Assembly (NCBI GenBank): GCA_958428545.1
Contig: CAUAGM010000002.1
Span: 62,001-126,000 of the forward strand
From: an uncultured Arcanobacterium sp.
Lineage (GTDB): Bacteria > Actinomycetota > Actinomycetes > Actinomycetales > Actinomycetaceae
Length of the DNA: 64,000 nt
Reading direction: 5' to 3'
Shown here: positions 36,342 to 44,417 of the stretch, piece by piece
How positions within the stretch are numbered: the first letter of the stretch is position 1
Layout of the letters: each line of letters opens with the position of its first letter
The notes under the pieces: generated by a model
Databases searched by the model: none
Told to the model about the DNA's origin: nothing
Seen by the model: the letters and a program-made list of their open reading frames with translations, nothing else
Translations under genes and position numbers: made by a program

Positions 36342-36523
36342 TTACGCAGCGCGAAAAAACCTGCAACCAGACTAGTTATCGGAAAACCAGCAGCATTTCC
36401 AATAGCGGTGACTGGCGAAACCACGTGCGTGAACCCGAAAACAGCAAAACAGACAGCTGCAAATAATAGCCCAACGGCTGCCAACATCAACCAATTACGC
36501 ACTCGCGCATTGCTCTTTCCCAT
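36338..36523 (-). CDS. Small two-TM membrane protein
   Basis: 61 aa: a basic N-terminus (MGKSNARVRNW), then two hydrophobic segments, LMLAAVGLLFAAVCFAVFG and AIGNAAGFPITSLVAGFFAL. No family recognised. It is translationally coupled to the alpha/beta-hydrolase downstream and preceded by AAAGGGCATG; probably one operon. Confidence 0.65.
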   Translation of the reverse strand: MGKSNARVRNWLMLAAVGLLFAAVCFAVFGFTHVVSPVTAIGNAAGFPITSLVAGFFALRK

Positions 36524-37056
36524 ACATGCCCTTTCCCCTTTTTACGTGTTCGTTCACTGATTATCCCATAACTTTCGTTACCGAAAAGAGAGGTAAACGC
36601 TCATGGCTGATTCGTCTCAATGTACGACTCACGGGGATTATTGGTGCTGTGAGATTTTTAAAAGGTTTTCAGTAGCTGGATCAGTACACTCAGGCGCGTC
36701 ACAAATTTTGAGGACGTGCGACGCAGCCCTTTGGCTACCGCCAACACCTGCCATGCTCTAGAGTCAGCAGAGTCAAGATCATGTCTCCTTCCCCTAGTTT
36801 AGTAGTTCTTTAGTAGTTCTAAGGACTATCGCCTGATCGTTATAGCTTTGCAGCACCCGCTCATTATCTCATATCTAGTTGCTAGGTCACAGCTCATATA
36901 GTTCACAGGGGCTCGTGGGCTACTACTGCCACCCTCCTCCACACAGGCGAATACTCGCAGCCACCCAAAATCTGCAAAACGATTGCTAGACTTCCTGTAA
37001 AACGATTGCTAGACTTTATGTAAAGCGACTTTTAGTATCTATTAATCGAGGTAACA
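36524..37056. other. Intergenic region with tandem repeats upstream of DUF4143 ATPase
   Basis: No supported gene; a 51-codon frame at 36603 has no homology. Near its right end (36974-37035) the unit AAAACGATTGCTAGACTT occurs twice, 23 bp apart, followed by a third degenerate copy (AAAGCGACTTTTAG). These repeats end about 20 bp before the ATPase gene and may be its promoter or operator repeats. Confidence 0.5.
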
Positions 37057-38331
37057 ATGCTTCCAGGTTCTTCCGGAAATTATTTAAGGCGCTACGTAGA
37101 CAATGAGCTTGATGCGCTGCTTCCAGAGCTACATGGAATCGCCCTTGACGGACCTAAGGGTGTGGGAAAAACCGTTACCGCTTCACGTAGGGTCGAGCGC
37201 GTCCTCGAACTGGATTCTCCAGATGTACGTAATCTAGTGGCCTCACAGCCGCAAACAGTGCTTACCTCCCACAAAACTGTGCTGCTTGACGAATGGCAAA
37301 ACTATCCGCCGGTTTGGGATAGTGCCCGCCGGCTTATCGATAAAAAAACCGATACCCATTTTCTTTTTACCGGCAGCGCCACCCCGATTGAAAATGTAGA
37401 CACCCACTCTGGCGCTGGGAGAATTATCTCGCTGCGGATGCGTCCTCTAGCATTATCGGAGCGCCCTGGTACCACCCCAAAGATTTTTATCCGCAATATT
37501 TTTTCTTCAAAGCCCTTTTCAACTCCGATATCTGGGGAAAGTAATTTTTCTTATTCCGATTACGCCGAAGCCATCTGTTCCACTGGCTTCCCCCAGATTG
37601 AAACTCTTTCTCCCCGAGCACGCAGAGCAAGTATTGACGGCTACATTTCGAGGATAGTTGACCGAGATTTCCCCGAACAGGGACTCAGCTTGCGCAGACC
37701 CGCAGCACTACGCGCATGGCTGCGTGCCTATTCTGCTGCCACTGCCACCACCGCTTCATACACTAAGATATTGAAGGCTGCACTACCGACAGAGGGCGAC
37801 TTACCTTCAAAATCAGCTACTAGCACCTACCGGAATCTCCTAGAAAAACTTTGGATTTTAGACCCGCTTCCCGCTTGGTCACCCACGTATACTTCCTTCG
37901 CGAGATTATCTAAAGCCGTTAAACATCACCTGGCAGATCCAGGGTTGGCCGCTTATCTTATGGGGGTTAGTGAAGATGTTTTGACCAGTGGTGCCGAGGG
38001 AACCCTAGAAACTTATGGGCAGCTATTTGAATCACTGATGCTGCTCACCTTACGGGGAGCTGCTCAAGAATGCGAATCTCAGGTCTTTCACTTCCGCACT
38101 CCTTCGGGAGAACGTGAGGTAGATGCGATTATCGAGCGCTATGACGGGAAAACTATTGCATTCGAGGCGAAGTCCTCCGCAATCATAGATGCAGAAGACG
38201 TCCGCCACCTCAACTGGCTAGAAACCAGCCTCGGAAATCGGCTACTGGATAAAATCCTAGTATATACTGGCACTTACGCCTACCGCCGCAAAGACGGGGT
38301 GGCAGTGATTCCTCTGGCGCTCCTAGGTTAA
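37057..38331 (+). CDS. AAA+ ATPase with DUF4143 domain
   Basis: 424 aa. An N-terminal P-loop (ALDGPKGVGKTVTASRRV), Walker B-like VLLDEWQNYPPVWD and sensor FTGSATP belong to the AAA_14/DUF4143 family. The C-terminal DUF4143 part includes GQLFESLMLLTLR and a PD-(D/E)xK-like stretch EREVDAIIERYDGKTIAFEAKSS. Such proteins are abundant in prokaryotes, often with mobile or defence genes; function is not established. ATG 37057 has GAGGTAAC upstream. Monocistronic. Confidence 0.9.
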   Translation: MLPGSSGNYLRRYVDNELDALLPELHGIALDGPKGVGKTVTASRRVERVLELDSPDVRNLVASQPQTVLTSHKTVLLDEWQNYPPVWDSARRLIDKKTDTHFLFTGSATPIENVDTHSGAGRIISLRMRPLALSERPGTTPKIFIRNIFSSKPFSTPISGESNFSYSDYAEAICSTGFPQIETLSPRARRASIDGYISRIVDRDFPEQGLSLRRPAALRAWLRAYSAATATTASYTKILKAALPTEGDLPSKSATSTYRNLLEKLWILDPLPAWSPTYTSFARLSKAVKHHLADPGLAAYLMGVSEDVLTSGAEGTLETYGQLFESLMLLTLRGAAQECESQVFHFRTPSGEREVDAIIERYDGKTIAFEAKSSAIIDAEDVRHLNWLETSLGNRLLDKILVYTGTYAYRRKDGVAVIPLALLG

Positions 38332-38736
38332 TGCAGCTCAGAAGGTGCTAGCGTACATATTGCAGACGCTCTAGCGCACTTTTTAAGACGTTCTGACGCA
38401 AGTTTTGCAGTTTTCCTAGCGCACAAACGATAAGCCAAAATATATTCTCTTGAGCCATAATTCGCTTTCACTCGCTACCGTGGAAAAATCTAAATGTCTG
38501 CACAATCTGCATCGTCAAGTATTTTAAGCAGCTCAAATTTATAAACCTTAAGCCCCCCCCCACAGTTAGTGGACTAATCCAAGTGTTTCCCCTTCAATAA
38601 ATCTTGCAGCCAGTATTTCATGACGCAGGTCATAACTTGAATGTTGATTATTTTTCACTGAAATTCAGTACATCTATTTTCTACCATGTTAGTATATGAT
38701 ATGAAAAAGATTAAATTCTTGTGCGGGGAGGTAAAG
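38332..38736. other. Intergenic region with C9 tract
   Basis: No gene. It contains two AGCGCAC-like words (CTCTAGCGCACTTTT and CCTAGCGCACAAACG) and nine consecutive C at 38553-38561, about 180 bp upstream of the next start. The right part is AT-rich and should hold the promoter of the secreted-protein gene. Confidence 0.5.
38553..38561 (+). repeat. C9 homopolymer tract upstream of a secreted-protein gene
   Basis: Nine C between AAG and ACAG, in the leader or promoter region of the gene at 38737. It has the same base, strand and length class as the other tracts in this window. Confidence 0.75.
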
Positions 38737-39174
38737 ATGCTTACCCATCACATAAAATCTTTATGTCTTTCTACTATCCCTGCTCTTGTTATCTGTTTTT
38801 GCCTTAATCCACCCGCGTATGCGGCAACAGATGAGCTTAAGGGGGCGCAGGTTACTTCCTATCTCATTCAGTATTCTACGTATCGATACAAACCCTATAG
38901 AAGCCCTGTTAGCATTAACGCATCTGTTTCTCCTGTTTATTGGTGGGGAACCACATGGGGGAATAGTGGTGGAGCACTCACATGGGCTGTTGGACTTCGC
39001 TACAAAAGCAATCAAGAACAATTCGCCCGTATGGAAAGTCAAGAAAAGACTATGCGAGGTATTTTCCCTGGCACAGAGCCTTCGCAACCTTTTGCTACTA
39101 ATTTTGCACTTAACACTAAAGGAAGTATTCCCATGGGATCACAAGTAGCGGATATTACTGGTTCTATTTCATAA
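38737..39174 (+). CDS. Secreted protein of unknown family
   Basis: 145 aa from ATG 38737, which has the strong Shine-Dalgarno GGGGAGGTAAAG. A frame extends to 38686 without a ribosome-binding site. The signal peptide (MLTHHIKSLCLSTIPALVI, cleavage after AYA) leaves a mature ~113-aa protein rich in Tyr, Trp, Ser and Gly (VSPVYWWGTTWGNSGGAL), with an Asn/Gly-rich C-terminus that suggests beta structure. No cysteines remain in the mature part. I do not recognise the family; loose resemblance to small bacteriocins was considered but not supported. It is followed 31 bp later by a membrane-anchored protein, probably in one operon. Confidence 0.65.
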   Translation: MLTHHIKSLCLSTIPALVICFCLNPPAYAATDELKGAQVTSYLIQYSTYRYKPYRSPVSINASVSPVYWWGTTWGNSGGALTWAVGLRYKSNQEQFARMESQEKTMRGIFPGTEPSQPFATNFALNTKGSIPMGSQVADITGSIS

Positions 39175-39205
39175 TTAAAACTCATAATAGATTATGGAGA
39201 TTCTT

Positions 39206-39841
39206 ATGCCGCGCCGAGCACTAATTACCTATTTTATTTCTATTCTCATTGTACTTTTCTTCGTACTCGCCGTCTTTTTCACACTGCTGATGCCAAAACT
39301 GGCAGCCACAGGGCAAGATGCTCCAAGCGCTCAGGAACGCACACAGAAAGCGGAAGAAGATTTACGCAAAGTTTCTAAGAACCTCACACAGGCACAAAAG
39401 CAACAAAAGGCAGAGCGTGAAGCTGTGATGGCTGAGCTTACAATGCCCGATGGCTACAACTATAGTGATGGAGAGAAATTTGGTTCACTCACTTCTCAAT
39501 CTGAAGCTCTCGAATCGCAGATATCCGAGCGAAGTTCGGGCACCACAGACTCCCCCACTCCAGAACTTGTCAAATACGAAGAAGGGTACTTTGCTGCGAA
39601 TGCTGCATCAGATTGGCAATGTGCTTGGCTCATGGAAGCCGTCAAGCATAGCCAAGAGAAAGACTTTAAGAAAGTGGATCGTGATATTGCCATGCTTGAA
39701 TCATTCAAGAAAAGCTCATACATCAAACATTTCCCCGATTTTGAGGTATTTTTACAAGACGCCGTCTACCCGCTCACAAAGGGCGAGACCGACGTTGCTC
39801 AGTCCTTTATCAACACAAGCTGTTCAATATCTCAGCCGTAG
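39206..39841 (+). CDS. Membrane-anchored extracytoplasmic protein with coiled coil
   Basis: About 211 aa. One N-terminal TM helix (LITYFISILIVLFFVLAVFF) is followed by a charged coiled-coil region (~30-100, AQERTQKAEEDLRKVSKNL) and a soluble domain with two Cys (SDWQCAWLMEA and FINTSCS) that could form a disulfide. GGAG precedes ATG 39206. Not recognised. It is coupled by position to the secreted gene upstream and convergent with the membrane gene at 39843, the stops being almost adjacent. Confidence 0.65.
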   Translation: MPRRALITYFISILIVLFFVLAVFFTLLMPKLAATGQDAPSAQERTQKAEEDLRKVSKNLTQAQKQQKAEREAVMAELTMPDGYNYSDGEKFGSLTSQSEALESQISERSSGTTDSPTPELVKYEEGYFAANAASDWQCAWLMEAVKHSQEKDFKKVDRDIAMLESFKKSSYIKHFPDFEVFLQDAVYPLTKGETDVAQSFINTSCSISQP

Positions 39842-39842
39842 A

Positions 39843-40505
39843 TCAACGCGAATCTGCTATTTTGCAGTTGAAGCGCGCTGGGATATCTGTGTCAGCTATT
39901 CCGATACTCGAATAAGTTCGGAGTGTCCCAACTCCTGATTCCCAGCGCACTTCCCAAGCAGTGTCATGTATTTTCCCTGAGCCTTTGGCCGACCACGAAT
40001 ACGGCGTTTTAACGCCAAGATGAAAATTATTCGCCACGGTATAGAATCGCCCAAACCTGTGATGCAGCGAGCTATTTCCCCACGAATAGATAACTCGACA
40101 ATTGGTAGCGTTGTGCTTAGAAGGAACTATGCCATAACCGTCCATGTTAATGACAGTCCCTGCAAAAGCTGTTATGCCTGTTAGAAACGCAAGCATGAGA
40201 ATTGCTTTTACACTTCTCTTTTTAATGTCACTATTTGTTTGCTTCAGCGTAGCGATAAGCAAGATTAAAGCTAAAACTGACACAACTATGTAGATTATGG
40301 CAGGAAGTAGCAGAATATTGACAGGTTTTCCTATTAGCAGGACAGGCACGCCCCGTACCACACTACCTTTTGAATAATAAATCTGTGCTAGAAACATGAG
40401 AAGACCCAGCAGGGATACAAACAGAAAACACAGCCATACAGCGCTGCGATTGAAATACGTACGATTTGTCCGCATACTTACCAAAATCTCTCGAACCATT
40501 TTCAA
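39843..40505 (-). CDS. Membrane protein of unknown family
   Basis: About 220 aa with three TM helices (~21-45, 58-85, 100-120), then a ~100-aa extracytoplasmic tail rich in aromatic residues (YSWGNSSLHHRFGRFYTVANN) with two Cys. ATG 40505, 40499 or 40475 could be the start; none has a convincing Shine-Dalgarno. No homology recognised. It lies between the secreted pair and the phage terS gene and may belong to the same unrecognised module. Confidence 0.6.
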   Translation of the reverse strand: MKMVREILVSMRTNRTYFNRSAVWLCFLFVSLLGLLMFLAQIYYSKGSVVRGVPVLLIGKPVNILLLPAIIYIVVSVLALILLIATLKQTNSDIKKRSVKAILMLAFLTGITAFAGTVINMDGYGIVPSKHNATNCRVIYSWGNSSLHHRFGRFYTVANNFHLGVKTPYSWSAKGSGKIHDTAWEVRWESGVGTLRTYSSIGIADTDIPARFNCKIADSR

Positions 40506-40535
40506 AATTGTATTTTAACAGTAAGGCTTACTTCA

Positions 40536-40943
40536 GTGGCGAAAGACGGAACCAATCGCGGTGGGCGGCGTGCTGGTAGCGGTGCGAAGCCGATTCCGAC
40601 GTTTGAGAAGATTACCGAGGGCAAGGACGCACGTGTGCTTCAAATCGCCGCGTTTGATCCACCCGATCTTGAGGCAGGTTCGGATCTTGAGGGCTCGGTG
40701 ATGCCAGAACCGAGCTCGTATTTGGCTACGGTGCAGCGTGATGGTAACCCTTTGGGTGCTGACGTGATTTACCGCGACACCTGGGCTTGGCTCAAAGAAC
40801 GTGGCTGCGAAAAACTCGTGGCACCACGCCTGATTGAAGCTTATGCTCAGAATTTTGCTCGGTTCATTCAATGCGAAGAAGCACAATCTCTAATTTCGGC
40901 CTTTTTGGGTAAGCATCCGACCACGGGGCTATTGATTTTCTAG
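40536..40943 (+). pseudogene. Phage terminase small subunit (P27 type), 3'-truncated
   Basis: Starts at GTG 40536. GRRAGSGAKPIPTFEKITEG, LEGSVMPEPSSYLATVQRDG, VIYRDTWAWLKERGCEKLV and AQNFARFIQCEEA match P27-family TerS of actinobacterial siphophages. After KHPTTG the homology stops abruptly and the frame ends LLIF, so roughly the last 30-40 residues are lost. It is the left end of prophage remnant 2; the terL gene that should follow is absent. Confidence 0.82.
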
Positions 40944-40983
40944 TAGCAGCGATGAGTGTAGCGCGATTCACCTGTGCCAGCAT

Positions 40984-41022
40984 ACTGACGAATGTCGGTA
41001 TTGTATACCGACAAATGTCAGT
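40984..41022. promoter_or_regulatory. Repeat/dyad element upstream of cassette 2
   Basis: ACTGACGAATGTCGGTAT and ATACCGACAAATGTCAGT form an interrupted dyad (outer 5 and inner 8 bp pair, mismatched centre). They also read as two direct repeats of GACRAATGTCRGT 23 bp apart. Located ~115 bp before the cassette-2 secreted-protein gene, this looks like an operator for a dimeric regulator. No corresponding element was seen before cassette 1. Confidence 0.5.
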
Positions 41023-41138
41023 GTTGTAACACTGCCGAGAAATGGTTAACTAACAGCATCTCTAAGAGGAGATCGCAGCCCATATTCCAGCTACGCAACC
41101 CACCACCAACGACAGTGGCATAACGAAAGGAACATATA

Positions 41139-41753
41139 ATGAAATCAACAATCTCAAAAACACTTATCGCTCTAGGATGCAGTATTGGGTTAGTGTTTTC
41201 CGGCTCTCTAGCTGCTCACGCCAGCGAACCAGTGGCACTAGGTGCTTCGGCGAGTAATATGACCATTGACGGAAGCGATCCTTCGTTTTCTATCTCCACT
41301 ACATTGTCAACGGAGTCTATTCCAGATTTAGATCCCATTGATGAAGCCTCGGTTGAAGAACTTTTTACAAAGTACATTTCTCTTGATGACCGAAACTATA
41401 TGCATGTCAACACTGAAGAAGTGCGCGCATCTCAATATGCGCACAATATCGAGGAATTGCAGAAGTTTGCGGAATTAATGAATGAACTTAACAATGAAAA
41501 TCTCGGAATAAGTTTTCGTGATGGTTGGTCATTTGCAAAATGTGTTATCGCTGACGCTGTTGGGGTTAACATGGTGTCACGGTTAACTAATGGTCTATAC
41601 ACAGCGATACGTGCGGCTCAGTGGCCATTGGCGGCAAAAACAATTCTTCAAATAGCTGGATCGGCTGGCTTGAGTCTAGGATGGAAGGCTAACGCAGTTG
41701 GTCTTGCAATCGCGTTAGGAAAGTCTGCTCTCTATTGTAGGGGTGAGTGGTGA
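41139..41753 (+). CDS. Secreted protein with Cys-bounded hydrophobic C-terminus (cassette copy 2a)
   Basis: 204 aa. Signal peptide MKSTISKTLIALGCSIGLVF, cleavage after AHA. The mature N-terminal domain has VEELFTKYISLDDRN; the C-terminal domain is WSFAKCVIADAVGV ... AAQWPLAAKTILQIAG ... LYCRGEW. It aligns with the protein at 22841 along its length (LFT-K/R-Y-V/I, A-x-x-W-x-L-A/T-AKT, and the two Cys with CRG near the end), so they are paralogues or orthologues carried by related phages. ACGAAAGGAACATATA before the ATG resembles the leader of copy 1. Possible bacteriocin; inference. Confidence 0.75.
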   Translation: MKSTISKTLIALGCSIGLVFSGSLAAHASEPVALGASASNMTIDGSDPSFSISTTLSTESIPDLDPIDEASVEELFTKYISLDDRNYMHVNTEEVRASQYAHNIEELQKFAELMNELNNENLGISFRDGWSFAKCVIADAVGVNMVSRLTNGLYTAIRAAQWPLAAKTILQIAGSAGLSLGWKANAVGLAIALGKSALYCRGEW

Positions 41754-41956
41754 AAGCAAAGAAATACTTTTTTGATGCAATTCTATGCCTTTTAGTAGCT
41801 TTGCCTTGCATTGCATTGGGGGTTCTTGTAGGGAACTGGAGCCGCCTGTGGGTCTTTGAAACATGGGGCGAAATTCTATACACATATGTTGGTGTAAGCG
41901 TAATCATTTTTTTAGCCGACATAATCTCAAGACCGCTGTTTAAAAATAAATCATAA
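41750..41956 (+). CDS. Two-TM partner of the secreted cassette protein (copy 2)
   Basis: 68 aa from GTG 41750, overlapping the previous stop as GTGA exactly as in cassette 1; GTG 41747 is the alternative. Two TM helices: AILCLLVALPCIALGVLVG and YTYVGVSVIIFLADII, with basic ends. Same size, topology and coupling as 23494-23712 despite low sequence similarity. A candidate immunity or accessory protein. Confidence 0.68.
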   Translation: MKAKKYFFDAILCLLVALPCIALGVLVGNWSRLWVFETWGEILYTYVGVSVIIFLADIISRPLFKNKS

Positions 41957-41970
41957 AAAGAGGTGATGAC

Positions 41971-42642
41971 ATGAAAAATTCGTTCCGTACTGTTCTTGCT
42001 AGCATAGCAGCCTCCTCAATGTTGTTTGGTATGGTTCCCGCTGCAAGCGCTTCCGCTTTTGAATATCACTTTACGTCAGTAGCCTCTACTTCGACTTCAG
42101 TTGTGAACAGTCAAGACCAAATTTTGATAGATGAAGTTGCCGAACACCTTCTAGAAGGTTTCAAGGAGCTGGATCGATACATCGTTTCAGATTTTGAGGG
42201 TGTATACGCTGTAGACTACGAACTCATGCAGAATAACGGTATAAATCCACGTGATGCTGCTTCTATTCAAAATCTTGTCGATATCCTAAATTCCCAACCT
42301 AGTGCCAAACTCAATGAACCTTCAATATATTCTACACGTAGCTGGAGTTCTTTTGGGCTCTGCGTTGTAGCGGGAGTTACTGGCGTACAGGTGAAAGAGA
42401 TTTCATCATATGTCGCTTGGAAAGAATTTGGGACAGCTATTAAAGCGAAAAATTGGGGAACAGCTCTTAACTATCTGAAGTCGGGTGTTACTCGCTATAT
42501 GGAAAAACATGGAGCTAAAGCTGGAGCAAAAGTTGCCTTAAAACAAATTTTGAACTCCTCAGGCGTTGGGTTTGCCGCACAAGCAGCAGTCGCAACTGTT
42601 GGGTGTGCTGCTCTCGAAGGCTGGCGTTGGTGGCACAGTTAA
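41971..42642 (+). CDS. Secreted protein with hydrophobic C-terminus (cassette copy 2b)
   Basis: 223 aa. Signal peptide MKNSFRTVLASIAASSMLFG, cleavage after ASA. The mature part has VAEHLLEGFKELDRYIV. The C-terminal part begins SSFGLCVVAGVTGV, includes FGTAIKAKNWGTALNYL and ends VATVGCAALEGWRWW. It is clearly related to the copies at 22841 and 41139 but more diverged, with a longer helical Lys/Ala segment before the second Cys. AGAGGTGATGAC precedes the ATG; it follows the two-TM gene by 14 bp, so cassette 2 is polycistronic. Confidence 0.72.
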   Translation: MKNSFRTVLASIAASSMLFGMVPAASASAFEYHFTSVASTSTSVVNSQDQILIDEVAEHLLEGFKELDRYIVSDFEGVYAVDYELMQNNGINPRDAASIQNLVDILNSQPSAKLNEPSIYSTRSWSSFGLCVVAGVTGVQVKEISSYVAWKEFGTAIKAKNWGTALNYLKSGVTRYMEKHGAKAGAKVALKQILNSSGVGFAAQAAVATVGCAALEGWRWWHS

Positions 42643-42709
42643 AATCTGCCATGAAAGGCTGAATTGAGAACATTCTCTAAGTTCCATTCTGTTGTATTCG
42701 AGGTCGATG

Positions 42710-43039
42710 ATGTTTTTCGGGAGAAAAGATATAACACAGCTTCGCAGCGAGCTGGATGTGGTGAAAGTAGAGATTGCTGCTAATCCGCTATCGAAAGATT
42801 GCGTGCAAGAAGCGCAGTCATTGATTGAAGAGATGAAAGCAGATGGACGTGAGACAGAAATTGATGAAGAACTCGCGAACCGTCACCTGCCCTCAGTGAT
42901 AGAGGTCGGCAAGCTCGTCGCTCAGCACACATTTGCTCTAGCTCGGTTAAACCGGAAGCGAATCAAGCTGGAACACAAATTAGGAAGCGACCTACAGGTA
43001 TCTTCCACCTCTAGAGTCCTCAGGATCGTCCGATCTTGA
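42710..43039 (+). CDS. Small coiled-coil protein of cassette 2
   Basis: 109 aa from ATG 42710 (GAGG six bases upstream). Mostly helical and charged: DITQLRSELDVVKVEIAANP, then QEAQSLIEEMKADGRETE, and a C-terminal basic stretch ARLNRKRIKLEHKLG. No signal peptide or TM, so cytoplasmic. Not recognised. The stop codon lies within the cassette terminator. It has no counterpart in cassette 1; it could be the partner of secreted copy 2b or a phage gene. Confidence 0.55.
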   Translation: MFFGRKDITQLRSELDVVKVEIAANPLSKDCVQEAQSLIEEMKADGRETEIDEELANRHLPSVIEVGKLVAQHTFALARLNRKRIKLEHKLGSDLQVSSTSRVLRIVRS

Positions 43040-43046
43040 GGACTCT
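43013..43046 (+). terminator. Terminator of cassette 2
   Basis: AGAGTCCTCA pairs with TGAGGACTCT (10-bp stem, 14-nt loop), followed by TCATTTAT. It overlaps the end of the upstream gene and precedes the portal gene by ~37 bp, mirroring the terminator-portal spacing in cassette 1. Confidence 0.78.
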
Positions 43047-43082
43047 TCATTTATAGGTTTAAGGCTGGAGGTAGGAATCGTC

Positions 43083-43778
43083 GTGAATTTCATTGGTCTG
43101 TTCAAGAAACGCCCCGCAGAGAACAAAGCCCTCACCAGCGGCGGCTATAGTTTCTTTTTCAGCCCCACGTCTGCAGGTAAGCCAGTGACAGAACGCTCCG
43201 CAATGCAAATGACCGCCGTCTATGCGTGCGCGCGAATCCTGTCCGAAGCTATCGCTGGTCTGCCGATGCACGTCTACCGTTACAAGGACGGTGGCGGCAA
43301 GGAAAAAGCAGTCGATCATGGTTTATATCGCCTGCTTCACGATGAACCTAACCCCGAGATGACGAGCTTTGTGTTCCGAGAAACCCTCATGACGCATCTG
43401 TTGTTGTGGGGTAACGCGTTCGCCCAGATCGTACGCAACGGCTTGGGCGAAGTCATCGGCTTGTATCCGCTACAACCGAACCGCATGAGCGTAGGCAGGG
43501 ATCTGGACAGCACGGCTTTGTATTACGAATACCAAACCAGCCGGGACGAACCTGCAAGACAATACCAAACCATTCGTCTTACTCCTAACGATGTGTTCCC
43601 GCTTCAATTCCATGCGAGTCTCCTCTCCTACGACCAGACTACTAGACAACGGGAGTGCCACGACCGCAGCGAGAACCCTCTAGAGGCAAGAAAACAGGGG
43701 CCGTGTTATTTTATCCTCTTGCTTGATCATCTGCGCATCCGTCGCTTGAGCGAGGCTAACACAAGCACCTCAAAATAG
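43083..43778 (+). pseudogene. Phage portal protein, 3'-truncated
   Basis: Starts at GTG 43083 with GGAGG upstream (MNFIGLFKKRPAENKALTSG). RPVTERSAMQMTAVYACARI-type sequence, LPMHVYRYKDGGGKEKAV, LYRLLHDEPNPEMTSFVFRE, LLLWGNAFAQIVRNGLGEVIG and LYPLQPNRMSVG are portal signatures. Homology ends near IRLTPNDVF (~43600); the remaining ~60 codons (SLLSYDQTTRQRECHDR and on) are unrelated. About 45% of a portal protein remains. It is the right end of prophage remnant 2, with the same element order as 23835. Confidence 0.88.
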
Positions 43779-43934
43779 ATGCACCCTACACACCAACTAT
43801 AACCTTGGCAAATTCGTGATTAGGTCGAGCAAGGATTTCAGGGCACAAGGCAGCATATAAACTCTTTTTGTCAATTAACCTTTCCGCGCGAATCCACGAT
43901 TATTCCTCGAGAATTATTTAGCTGCCAGGAAATT

Positions 43935-44333
43935 TTAGACACACTTTACGTATTCTTCACGCCAGGTTTTCAAGGCAGTCATGTCGTCCCAGAGATCGTC
44001 TAGTTTCGGTAGCTCTACTGGAGATTCTACTGGCTGCGAATGTTCAAATCCCGAGTATTTAGTCATAAGCGAATCAAGGAGACTAATATTTTCTTCTCTC
44101 AAGTTGGCCAAATATCTGATTTTCAACGTTTCGACCGGGCGCTGGAAACGTTGAATCACTCCCCATAACAAATCATTTTCAATCGAGCGCTCCAATAACA
44201 CTCTAAAATCACCACAAATCGACTTTATTAAGGTTTCTTCTAGGTCGAAGTCACCCTTTTCGCTCGCCTTCTTAGCTTCATCAAATCTCTCATTCAAGAG
44301 TCTATTTAGAGCCTTTCCAATCCTGCGATGCAT
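43935..44333 (-). CDS. Hypothetical helical protein, probably a C-terminal remnant
   Basis: 132 aa, entirely hydrophilic and helical (FDEAKKASEKGDFDLEETLIKS, then WDDMTALKTWREEYVKCV). It resembles the C-terminal helical tail of long AAA/SMC-like ATPases of defence systems, but no motif proves it. The frame begins right at the 3' end of the DUF2207 gene without a clear ribosome-binding site, consistent with a truncated gene. Function unknown. Confidence 0.4.
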   Translation of the reverse strand: MHRRIGKALNRLLNERFDEAKKASEKGDFDLEETLIKSICGDFRVLLERSIENDLLWGVIQRFQRPVETLKIRYLANLREENISLLDSLMTKYSGFEHSQPVESPVELPKLDDLWDDMTALKTWREEYVKCV

Positions 44334-44417
44334 GAAGGAAATGCAACTAGTGGCCTCGTGAATACGAAAACGGGAGCACGCAACCCAATACGCACTCCCG
44401 CCTTCGCCAAACGTGGC

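Noticed and set aside
38737..39174. Lactococcin 972-type bacteriocin
   Set aside because: Signal peptide and Trp/Gly-rich mature part are similar in style, but the characteristic motif and the adjacent immunity/ABC genes are missing.
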